NCBI GenBank assembly: GCA_011050615.1
Contig: DRFJ01000050.1
Location: 1-64,000 of the forward strand
Length of the DNA stretch: 64,000 nucleotides
Direction: 5' to 3'
Origin: Bacteroidota bacterium
GTDB lineage: Bacteria > Bacteroidota > Bacteroidia > Bacteroidales > VadinHA17
Shown here: piece after piece, positions 45,645 to 53,462 of the stretch
How positions within the stretch are numbered: the first letter of the stretch is position 1
Layout of the letters: each line of letters starts with the position of its first letter
Notes under the pieces: generated by a model
The model's database searches: none
What the model saw: the letters and a program-made list of their open reading frames with translations, nothing else
Told to the model about the DNA's origin: nothing
Program-made: the position numbers and the translations under genes

Positions 45645-46550
45645 TTATCGCATAACTTTTTTCTTTACGGTGAACCTTATCTGGGCCATGTAAAGTCCGG
45701 CTATCATTATAATAATACCCGCGAATTTCTCGGTTGTTATTATCTCACCAATGGAGTAATATGCAAACACAGCCGTTAACACGGGAATAATGTTGGCAAA
45801 GAGATTAGCCCTTGCGACACCGATCTTCCTTACTGTATAACCAAAGAGTATAAATGCTCCGCATGAAGCAAAAATGCCCAGCTGGGCAACAGCAATGGCA
45901 GCCTCAGGCCGGAACTCTATTTCATGTAAGTGTTTGCCCTCGGAAATAAGGAATACAGGAAGGAAAAGGGCAAGGCCAATTATGTTCTGGACATTCACAA
46001 TGTAAACAGGCCGGTAGTTATTTGCCAGCCGGCGCAGTATGAGTGAATATGCTGTGGCGCAGATCACGGCAAACAGCATAAGGATTATACCAGCGGGGTT
46101 AAAAGAGAGATTGCTTTTTCCTGCAACAATAAATATCAGTATTCCGGTGAAAGAGATCACAACACCTGCATAATTGAACATACTCAGTTTTTCCCTGAAG
46201 AAGAGGAGAGCACCGATGGCAGTAAAAATGGGAATAGTGGCTATCAATACGGAAGCAACCGTAGAGGATACGAGCGCCAGGCCATGACTCTCAAAAATGA
46301 AGTACAGGAAGGGTTCGAAAAGAGCCATAAAGAAGAAATAGAGCCTGTCTTCTTTCCTGATATTTTCAAATCTCCCTGTCAGGTAAAGGAAAAGGCTAAG
46401 AACAATAACTGCAGTGGCCAGCCGGAAAAATACAATGGTAAGAGGACGGTATGCCTCGTTGGCAATCTTGAACCATACATAGGAGAAAGCGAAGAATGCC
46501 ATGGAAAATATAATCGATATATATGCCTTTAACCTGTCTTGCAATTTCAT
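45645..46550 (-). CDS. EamA/DMT-family transporter
   Basis: The 301-residue inner-membrane protein has ten hydrophobic segments in two EamA repeats (first ending about residue 140, second opening GIILMLFAVICATAYSLILRR). Family members export amino acids, metabolites or drugs. The substrate is not predictable. It is divergent from etfB across a 141-base gap and followed by a symporter remnant. Confidence 0.88.
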   Translation of the reverse strand: MKLQDRLKAYISIIFSMAFFAFSYVWFKIANEAYRPLTIVFFRLATAVIVLSLFLYLTGRFENIRKEDRLYFFFMALFEPFLYFIFESHGLALVSSTVASVLIATIPIFTAIGALLFFREKLSMFNYAGVVISFTGILIFIVAGKSNLSFNPAGIILMLFAVICATAYSLILRRLANNYRPVYIVNVQNIIGLALFLPVFLISEGKHLHEIEFRPEAAIAVAQLGIFASCGAFILFGYTVRKIGVARANLFANIIPVLTAVFAYYSIGEIITTEKFAGIIIMIAGLYMAQIRFTVKKKVMR

Positions 46551-46589
46551 TCATTATTTGTGACGGACGAAATTAGATTTTTTTTTTTA

Positions 46590-46597
46590 TATATTTG
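46590..46597 (+). promoter_or_regulatory. Predicted -7 element of the etf operon
   Basis: TATATTTG matches TAnnTTTG, after a T11 tract. The leader to the etfB ATG is about 90 bases. Confidence 0.5.
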
Positions 46598-46691
46598 CTC
46601 GCTCAAGAGGTTAAATATGAGAGGGTTAATTTTTTGATTTATAAGGTAATTAGCTATAAAACACAACTTTAAAATATAAAACTACCTATCG

Positions 46692-47438
46692 ATGAAAATA
46701 CTTGTATGCATCAGCAACGTTCCTGATACTACTACCAGGATAAGGTTCACCGGCAGTAAGAAACTGGACACTGCGGGAATACAATGGGTAATAAACCCAT
46801 GGGATGAGTTGTCCCTCACACGTGCCCTGGAATTAAAGGATGCCAATCCCGGGCTTGTCGAGTCTGTGACGGTTGCCCATGTGGGTCCTGTCTCCTCAGA
46901 GCCAACCATACGTAAAGCACTTGCAATAGGTGCCGACAGTGCCATAAGAGTAAACTCAGATGCGCACGATGCTTATTTTGTTGCAGCTCAACTGGCTGAA
47001 GTTGTAAAGGCGGATAATTTTGATCTTATCCTATGCGGTATTGAATCAAGCGACTTCAACGGGTCAACAGTAGGGGGGATGCTGGCAGAATTTCTTCAAT
47101 ATCCTTCGGTGTCAGCTGTGTCGGGTATTAATATTGAGAATGGCAACCTCAGCCTTACCCGTGAAATAGATGGAGGGAAAGAGCTTCTTTCGCTAGCCGT
47201 GCCTTTTGTGGCCATTGTTCAGAAAGGAATAGCCAAAGAGCCAAGAATAGCAGCCATGCGCGGTATTATGATGGCCAGGTCGAAACCGATAAAACTTGTT
47301 GAACCGGTAATGACAGAGCCGCTTACAGAGATTGTTTCGTACGAAATGCCTCCTGAAAAGGAAGCATGCAGGTTTATTGATGCTGATAAACCGGGAGAGT
47401 TGATTGACATTCTGCAGAATGTTGAGAAGGTAATCTGA
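46692..47438 (+). CDS. etfB: Electron transfer flavoprotein subunit beta
   Basis: The 248-residue beta subunit holds the AMP site and docks to acyl-CoA dehydrogenase. It opens with the family start (MKILVCISNVPDT), and has INPWDELSLTRALELKD, the LILCGIESSDFNGSTVGGMLAE AMP-region split over two segments, and the PRIAAMRGIMMARSKPI recognition loop. It is the first gene of a five-gene electron-transfer operon. Confidence 0.95.
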   Translation: MKILVCISNVPDTTTRIRFTGSKKLDTAGIQWVINPWDELSLTRALELKDANPGLVESVTVAHVGPVSSEPTIRKALAIGADSAIRVNSDAHDAYFVAAQLAEVVKADNFDLILCGIESSDFNGSTVGGMLAEFLQYPSVSAVSGINIENGNLSLTREIDGGKELLSLAVPFVAIVQKGIAKEPRIAAMRGIMMARSKPIKLVEPVMTEPLTEIVSYEMPPEKEACRFIDADKPGELIDILQNVEKVI

Positions 47439-47470
47439 AAAATAGAGTAAAATTTTTAACAATAAGAAAA

Positions 47471-48442
47471 ATGTCAGTATTAGTATATACCGAAAACTGG
47501 GAAGGGAAATTTAAAAAATTATCATACGAGCTGGTGTCCTATGCTGCTGCTATGGCTGAAATGTTGAACACTTCGCTTACGGCCTTATCAATTGGTGAAG
47601 TTGATTCTGCCGAGCTGGAGAGCCTTGGAAGGTTTGGCGCATCAAAAATAGTAAGTATTGAGAATGAAAAACTTAAGAATCTTGACAACCAGGCATACAC
47701 AGCAGTAATAGCCGATATGGCAAAAAAGCTTGGTGCCCGGGTAATAATCCTGGCAAATAATAATACGGGTAAGGCCGTGGCTCCAAGATTGTCGGTTAAG
47801 TTAAAAGCCGGTGTGGGAGCGGGTGTAAGCAGGCTGCCATCCTCACTGGAACCTTTTACTGTTTATAAAAGGGTATATTCCGGTAATGCCTATGCACATA
47901 TTGTCATTAAAACAGAGGTAAGAATCCTGACCCTGGCACAGAACTCTTTTGATATTGCTGAAGGAGATAATAAGCCGGAGATTGAGAAATTAAGTTATGA
48001 TCTGGATCCCGCCCTTGTGAAGACGGAAGTAAGGGATGTAAATAAACAAAGCGGAAAACTTCTTCTTACCGATGCTGAGATTGTTGTATCGGGAGGCAGG
48101 GGCATGAGATCGCCTGACAACTGGGCTCCCATCGTTGAACTGGCTGATCTGCTCGGCGGAGCAACGGCCTGCTCACGCCCTGTCTCGGATGAGGGATGGA
48201 GGCCCCATGAGGAGCATACAGGACAAACGGGTAAGATAATTGCTCCTGACCTGTATATTGCAGTGGGTATCTCCGGTGCAACACAACATATAGCAGGGGT
48301 AAGCGCTTCGAAGTGCATTGTAGCCATAAATACCGACAAGGATGCACCCGTTTTTGATGTGGCTAAATACGGTATGGTGGGGGATGCAATGAAGGTGCTC
48401 CCCGGCCTGATAGAAGCAGTAAAGAATGTAAAATCCGCCTAG
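47471..48442 (+). CDS. etfA: Electron transfer flavoprotein subunit alpha
   Basis: The 323-residue alpha subunit carries FAD in its C-terminal domain: VVSGGRGMRSPDNW, GGATACSRPVSDEGW, the HTGQTGKIIAPDLYIAVGIS flavin-binding stretch, and GATQHIAG. With EtfB it carries electrons from the acyl-CoA dehydrogenase to the membrane Fe-S proteins encoded next. Confidence 0.96.
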   Translation: MSVLVYTENWEGKFKKLSYELVSYAAAMAEMLNTSLTALSIGEVDSAELESLGRFGASKIVSIENEKLKNLDNQAYTAVIADMAKKLGARVIILANNNTGKAVAPRLSVKLKAGVGAGVSRLPSSLEPFTVYKRVYSGNAYAHIVIKTEVRILTLAQNSFDIAEGDNKPEIEKLSYDLDPALVKTEVRDVNKQSGKLLLTDAEIVVSGGRGMRSPDNWAPIVELADLLGGATACSRPVSDEGWRPHEEHTGQTGKIIAPDLYIAVGISGATQHIAGVSASKCIVAINTDKDAPVFDVAKYGMVGDAMKVLPGLIEAVKNVKSA

Positions 48443-48464
48443 CTCCTGAATAAAAGAATATCAT

Positions 48465-49787
48465 ATGCAGAAGCAGATAATTTTCGCTCTCGTACTCCTT
48501 GCCACCCTCGGTGTTTTTGCCTATACAGCATTGAGACTGCTGCGTTTTTTTAAGCTAACCAGGCCGGCCTTCCCGGTAAGGGATACCGGCAGGAGGCTGG
48601 CATTGACAATGAAGGTGGCTTTCGGGCAATCAAAAATTTTCAGGATGCCTCTTATCGGTTTTCTTCATGCTCTTGTTTTCTGGGGTTTCTGTGTCATACT
48701 TATCGGGAGTCTTGAAATGCTAATCGATGGGCTGGCAGGTACAGAGAGGGTGCTTAAATTTCTTGGTGTTGTTTATGATGTTATAATAGCTTCAGGTGAT
48801 ATTTTTTCCCTCCTGGTAACAATCTCAGTAATCGTATTCATGGCACGCAGGTTATTTTTTCACGTCAGGAGGTTTGAAGGCTATGAGATGAAAAGGGCAT
48901 CTCACATAGATGCCAGTATAGCACTTACCTTGATTCTTCTTCTGATGATCAGTCTGCTTGGGTTGAACAGTGCCTATTATGCCCTTGCCATCAAAGAAGG
49001 GCAGAAGATGGCAGGTGTTTTTCCGGTAAGTTCATTATTTTACGGTTTATATGCTCCTTTCGGTCCCGCGACTATACATGCCTGGCATGAAATTTTCTGG
49101 TGGTCACATATAGTGCTAATTTTTATTTTTGCCAATATATTACCTTACAGCAAACATTTCCATGTGTTTATGTCAATCCCGAATGTTTACCTTTCAAGAC
49201 TGTGGCCAGCCGGCAAACTGGTTAATATGGACAATATTACCAGGGAAGTAAGGTTAATGATGAACCCGGAGACAGCCTTCAGTGCAGCGCCCGGAAATGC
49301 GGAAGTTGACAGATTCGGGATTAAGGACATTGAGGATGTTACATGGAAAAACTACCTTGATTCACTTTCCTGTACCCAGTGCGGCCGTTGTACGGCAGTA
49401 TGTCCGGCAAATATCACAGGTAAAAAATTATCGCCCCGTAAAATTATCATGGATGTTCGGGCCAGGATGAATGATAAAGGCCCGGAAATGATTAAACAGG
49501 GCAAGGAATTTGATGATGCAAAGAGCCTGCTACGTGACTATGTCAGCCTGGAGGAGTTGTGGGCCTGTACAACATGCAATGCATGTGTCGAAGAATGCCC
49601 GGTAAATATTAACCATCCCGAACTTATAATTGATATGAGAAGGTACCTGGTTATGGAGGAAGGCCAGGCCCCGGGTGAAATTAAGACAGTATTCAATAAT
49701 ATAGAGAATAATGGAGCCCCATGGCAATATTCATCAGAAGATCGTATGCTATGGGCAGAGAATATCGAAATGGCAATCGACGAATAA
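48465..49787 (+). CDS. Membrane Fe-S protein with NarI-like and HdrD-type domains (ETF:quinone oxidoreductase, part 1)
   Basis: The 440-residue protein has an N-terminal membrane part of about five or six helices (residues 3-230) with several His in helices, resembling the nitrate reductase gamma/cytochrome b fold. A cytosolic domain follows with two 4Fe-4S motifs: CTQCGRCTAVCPANI and CTTCNACVEECPVNI. The CCG domains expected in the full-length EMO/DUF224 proteins are missing here and are supplied by the next gene. It probably takes electrons from ETF and passes them to menaquinone. Confidence 0.85.
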   Translation: MQKQIIFALVLLATLGVFAYTALRLLRFFKLTRPAFPVRDTGRRLALTMKVAFGQSKIFRMPLIGFLHALVFWGFCVILIGSLEMLIDGLAGTERVLKFLGVVYDVIIASGDIFSLLVTISVIVFMARRLFFHVRRFEGYEMKRASHIDASIALTLILLLMISLLGLNSAYYALAIKEGQKMAGVFPVSSLFYGLYAPFGPATIHAWHEIFWWSHIVLIFIFANILPYSKHFHVFMSIPNVYLSRLWPAGKLVNMDNITREVRLMMNPETAFSAAPGNAEVDRFGIKDIEDVTWKNYLDSLSCTQCGRCTAVCPANITGKKLSPRKIIMDVRARMNDKGPEMIKQGKEFDDAKSLLRDYVSLEELWACTTCNACVEECPVNINHPELIIDMRRYLVMEEGQAPGEIKTVFNNIENNGAPWQYSSEDRMLWAENIEMAIDE

Positions 49788-49795
49788 ATCCTTCT

Positions 49796-50590
49796 ATGAA
49801 AACAAAAAAGGTAAATGTACCTCTTATGTCAGACCTGTTCAGCAGGGGAGAAACAGTGGAATACCTGTTCTGGGTGGGATGTGCCGGAGCTTTCGATGAC
49901 AGGTATAAAAAAGTTGCTGCTGCCTTAGCCAGAATACTTACATACCTTGACGTCAGCTATGCTGTGCTGGGAAAGGAAGAAACATGTACAGGCGACCCTG
50001 CAAGAAGAGCAGGTAACGAAATGGTTTACCAGATGCAGGCCCTTCAAAATATTGAGACTTTTAAAGCCTATGATATAAAAAAGGTTATCACAATATGCCC
50101 GCACTGTTATAATATTTTTAAGAATGAGTATCCTGATCTTGGAGCTGATTTTGAAGTTATCAGCTACGTCAGTTTTCTTTCAGACATGTTGAAATCCGGA
50201 AGATTAAAGCTAAGTAGTAATGCATTGAAAGATAAAGTTATAACCTATCATGATCCCTGTTATCTCGGACGTGCCAATAAAATATATGAGGAACCCAGGA
50301 TGCTTCTCGGTGCCATGAGTCAGGGACTGAAGGAAATGAAACGCAATAAAAGCTTCGCCCTTTGCTGTGGCGCAGGTGGTGGACAGATGTTTAAGGAGGC
50401 GGAGAAAGGGGACAAGGAAATTTTCATCGAAAGAACGGAAGAAGCCCTCGAAACCGGTGCGAATATTATTGCCACGGCATGCCCTTTCTGCATGACCATG
50501 ATAACTGACGGCTTAAAATATAAAAACAGGGAAGAAGAAATTGAGAACCTTGACATTTGTGAATTGATTGTCAGAAGTCTGAAAATTTAG
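49796..50590 (+). CDS. CCG-domain Fe-S protein (ETF:quinone oxidoreductase, part 2)
   Basis: The 264-residue soluble protein has two cysteine-rich CCG (HdrB/HdrD-type) domains: GCAGAFDDRYKKV and CPHCYN in the first, YHDPCYLGR, CCGAGGGQMF and ATACPFCMTM in the second. These motifs bind the unusual cubane clusters of heterodisulfide reductases. ATG 49796, 8 bases after the preceding stop, is preferred over an in-frame ATG at 49721 inside that gene. It completes the split membrane Fe-S oxidoreductase. Confidence 0.88.
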   Translation: MKTKKVNVPLMSDLFSRGETVEYLFWVGCAGAFDDRYKKVAAALARILTYLDVSYAVLGKEETCTGDPARRAGNEMVYQMQALQNIETFKAYDIKKVITICPHCYNIFKNEYPDLGADFEVISYVSFLSDMLKSGRLKLSSNALKDKVITYHDPCYLGRANKIYEEPRMLLGAMSQGLKEMKRNKSFALCCGAGGGQMFKEAEKGDKEIFIERTEEALETGANIIATACPFCMTMITDGLKYKNREEEIENLDICELIVRSLKI

Positions 50591-50617
50591 AATACAAATC
50601 ATAATAAAGCAATTGAA

Positions 50618-52396
50618 ATGGAAAAATCAGAACTCCTGAAAAGCGGCGAATTCCTCGTTCGTGAAGTAAAACCTGAAGATATTTTTATCCCAGAGGAATA
50701 CGATGAGGAACAGTTAATGATTGCCCGGACTTGCAGGGATTTTCTTGAAGCGGAAGTATATCAACACATGGAACAACTTGAAAAGGGCGACCGCGAATTG
50801 ATGAAATCACTTTTAAAAAAGTCAGGTGAACTGGGTCTTATGGGGATAGCAGTCAGTGAGGAATACGGTGGCTTCGGACAGTCATTTGTCACCCAGATGC
50901 TGGCGGCTGAAACCATTGGGGCAGCTTATTCATTTTCAGTGGCTTTTATGGCTCATTGCGGAATAGGAACACTGCCGATAATGTATTTCGGGAATGAAGA
51001 ACAGAGAGAAAGATACGTTACAAAACTGGCTACTGGTGAATTGCTGGGAGCATATTGTCTTACCGAACCCGGTGCAGGCAGTGATGCAAATTCAGGAAAA
51101 TCAAATGCCCTTCCGTCTGAAGATGGCAGTCATTATGTACTTAACGGTCAGAAAATGTGGATCACAAATGCCGGCTTTGCAGATACCCAAACAGTCTTTG
51201 CCAAAATTGAAAACGACAGGGTATTGAGTGCATTTATAGTTGACACGGCCAGTGAAGGGGTAGTGATTGGGCCGGATGAGCATAAAATGGGCATTAAAGG
51301 TTCTTCAACGGCACAGATCTATTATAATGATGTTAAAGTTCCTTCTGCCAACCTGCTGGGGAAGAGAGGAGAGGGATTCAGAATAGCTCTCAGTATTTTG
51401 CATATGGGAAGAATAAAGCTGGGGGCAAATGTGATAGGAGCAGCAAAGCGTGCCATTACCAATTCTGTAAAGTATGCCAGTGAAAGAAAACAGTTTGGCA
51501 CTCAGATCGCTAATTTCGGTGCTATTAAGCACAAACTGGCCGAAATGGTTATCAGAACTTTTGCGGCAGAATCGGCTACCTACAGGGTAAGCAGGGATAT
51601 TGATGATCTGGTCGGACAATATAAATCGGAAGGCTGTGAAAAAGGCCGGGCTACCATAGATGCTATAGCTCATTATGCCGTTGAAGCTGCTATACTTAAG
51701 GTCTATGGATCTGAAATGCTTGATTTTGTTGCAGATGAAGCAGTACAGATACATGGGGGTATGGGATATTCAGCGGAAATGGAGGTTGAAAGGGGATACC
51801 GTGACTCAAGGATAAACCGGATATTCGAGGGGACTAACGAAATAAACAGAATACTGGTAGTTGATACTGCTATGAAAAGAGCCATGAAAGGAAAGTACGG
51901 ACTTTTTGAGGAAGCTGAAAAACTGGCCGGGGCTATCGGCAGTATGGAAATTTACAAAGCGAAGAAACCGGATGATTTCTTTACAGAAAAGTCAGGGTAC
52001 ATAAAAAACCTAAAGAAGATAGCTCTTCTTCTCCTCAATGCCGCTTCAAATACCTATGACCGCAAACTGGTTCATGAGCAGGAGATCCTGAATAATATCT
52101 CGGATATAATCATGGAAATATACATCACCGAATCTCTGGCACTGAGGGTCAAAAAAATAGAGCTTATCAAAGGCGATGCCGGTATATACAGGGATATCCT
52201 TGATGTATACGTTTATGATACCGTCCAGAAGGTTCGCAAGTGGGCTATGGATGCTATTCATTCTATTGATAATGAAAGCAGTGAAGGCCTTATAAAAGCT
52301 GTCGGTGATCTTTCAGATACTGCAGGGGTTAATGTTAAAGCCGCACGCAGGAGGATAGCTGATAAACTGATAGAGGACAACACTTACAAATTCTGA
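50618..52396 (+). CDS. Acyl-CoA dehydrogenase family protein (long form)
   Basis: It is an FAD enzyme that introduces the alpha-beta double bond into an acyl-CoA and reduces ETF. Motifs include LTEPGAGSDANS, KMWITNAGFAD, and the catalytic-loop RINRIFEGTNEINRI near residue 405. At 592 residues it has a ~170-residue C-terminal extension beyond the usual ~380-residue core, as in VLCAD-like members. The acyl chain is not predictable. It ends the etf operon and converges on the GH18 gene with only 9 bases between. Confidence 0.93.
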   Translation: MEKSELLKSGEFLVREVKPEDIFIPEEYDEEQLMIARTCRDFLEAEVYQHMEQLEKGDRELMKSLLKKSGELGLMGIAVSEEYGGFGQSFVTQMLAAETIGAAYSFSVAFMAHCGIGTLPIMYFGNEEQRERYVTKLATGELLGAYCLTEPGAGSDANSGKSNALPSEDGSHYVLNGQKMWITNAGFADTQTVFAKIENDRVLSAFIVDTASEGVVIGPDEHKMGIKGSSTAQIYYNDVKVPSANLLGKRGEGFRIALSILHMGRIKLGANVIGAAKRAITNSVKYASERKQFGTQIANFGAIKHKLAEMVIRTFAAESATYRVSRDIDDLVGQYKSEGCEKGRATIDAIAHYAVEAAILKVYGSEMLDFVADEAVQIHGGMGYSAEMEVERGYRDSRINRIFEGTNEINRILVVDTAMKRAMKGKYGLFEEAEKLAGAIGSMEIYKAKKPDDFFTEKSGYIKNLKKIALLLLNAASNTYDRKLVHEQEILNNISDIIMEIYITESLALRVKKIELIKGDAGIYRDILDVYVYDTVQKVRKWAMDAIHSIDNESSEGLIKAVGDLSDTAGVNVKAARRRIADKLIEDNTYKF

Positions 52397-52405
52397 TAAG
52401 TCATA

Positions 52406-53365
52406 TTACCTCCCAGCGATATCAAGAATTGCATCGAAAAGGCTGTATGGTGAGCCAGGAGGGACATCCTGGGATAATTCCCAGGCCACTATTCCTCCTA
52501 TTTCATTTTCAATGAGGAAGGATGTCTTTTTTTTAATAAGTGTCCTCCCGTTGAAGCTATATAGGCCAAAGTTATTATTGTCAGGCAGTGGATGGGCCAT
52601 TTCAACTATATGCCTGTAGGTATAGGTGCGGGGTGAGGTATCACCCTCCTTATACGGCCTTTTACCATAGAAGGGTACACCCATAATTATTTTTTCCCTT
52701 GGTATGCCCGCATAAACATGCTCATAGGTGAAATCTTCGAACATTGCAAGGGGTACCTGGTTCCCCTCTTCGTCCAGAATACCATAGCTCATCACATTGA
52801 TATAATCCACCATTGGATGAATACCCGACGAAAATACTACCTGGGAAGGAACCAGCGCAACAGAGAAGAGTAATCCATTGGCCCTCAGTGAATCTGACAA
52901 CATGACGGTTAGTACGCTACGATCCTGCGGAGGAATTGAATAGGGGTAGTCCTCCCAGTCGAGATCAACACCGTCAATATCATGCTCAAGGCAGAAGCGG
53001 ACCAGCTGGCTGACATAGTCCGCCCTTTTTTCCGGATCCTCAAACATGGGGAAAATCGTTTCTGACTCGTACCATCCACCCAGGACAAGAAAGAGGAGGG
53101 CATCATTGCGAAGCCGGTCGCGGGCAAGATTAATATCAGATATCAGCCCTTCAGGTACTACAAACAGCCCATCCTGATCAGGGGCAATTGAAAAATAATA
53201 AAGAATATCAAGATGCGACAGACTGTTTAGATCAACCTTATCCATACCCCAGTAAGGGAGGTAGGCTGCTATAATAAGGTCATTATCAGTATATTCTATT
53301 TCCTCTTTACTGCAGGCGGCGGTAATTAATATGATTATAAGAAAGATTATATGTCTTCTCTTCAC
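52406..53365 (-). CDS. Glycoside hydrolase family 18 lipoprotein
   Basis: The 319-residue protein has a lipoprotein signal (LITAACSKEE) and a GH18 barrel with the complete catalytic motif DGVDLDWE (the final Glu is the acid), a preceding LVLGGWYES strand and the IMGVPFYGK and GIVAWELSQD strands. GH18 includes chitinases and endo-beta-N-acetylglucosaminidases. Its small size and lack of a carbohydrate-binding module fit an envelope endoglycosidase or spore-peptidoglycan-type enzyme. It is divergent from the GH92 gene, which suggests joint work on N-glycans (inference). Confidence 0.88.
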   Translation of the reverse strand: MKRRHIIFLIIILITAACSKEEIEYTDNDLIIAAYLPYWGMDKVDLNSLSHLDILYYFSIAPDQDGLFVVPEGLISDINLARDRLRNDALLFLVLGGWYESETIFPMFEDPEKRADYVSQLVRFCLEHDIDGVDLDWEDYPYSIPPQDRSVLTVMLSDSLRANGLLFSVALVPSQVVFSSGIHPMVDYINVMSYGILDEEGNQVPLAMFEDFTYEHVYAGIPREKIIMGVPFYGKRPYKEGDTSPRTYTYRHIVEMAHPLPDNNNFGLYSFNGRTLIKKKTSFLIENEIGGIVAWELSQDVPPGSPYSLFDAILDIAGR

Positions 53366-53462
53366 TCTCTATACGTTTATATTATTTAGAATCTGAATAT
53401 ATTGTGATAGTATTTTGCAGTTTATCTTCCGCCTGTGTATTTTTAGACCTAAAAGTCCCGCC

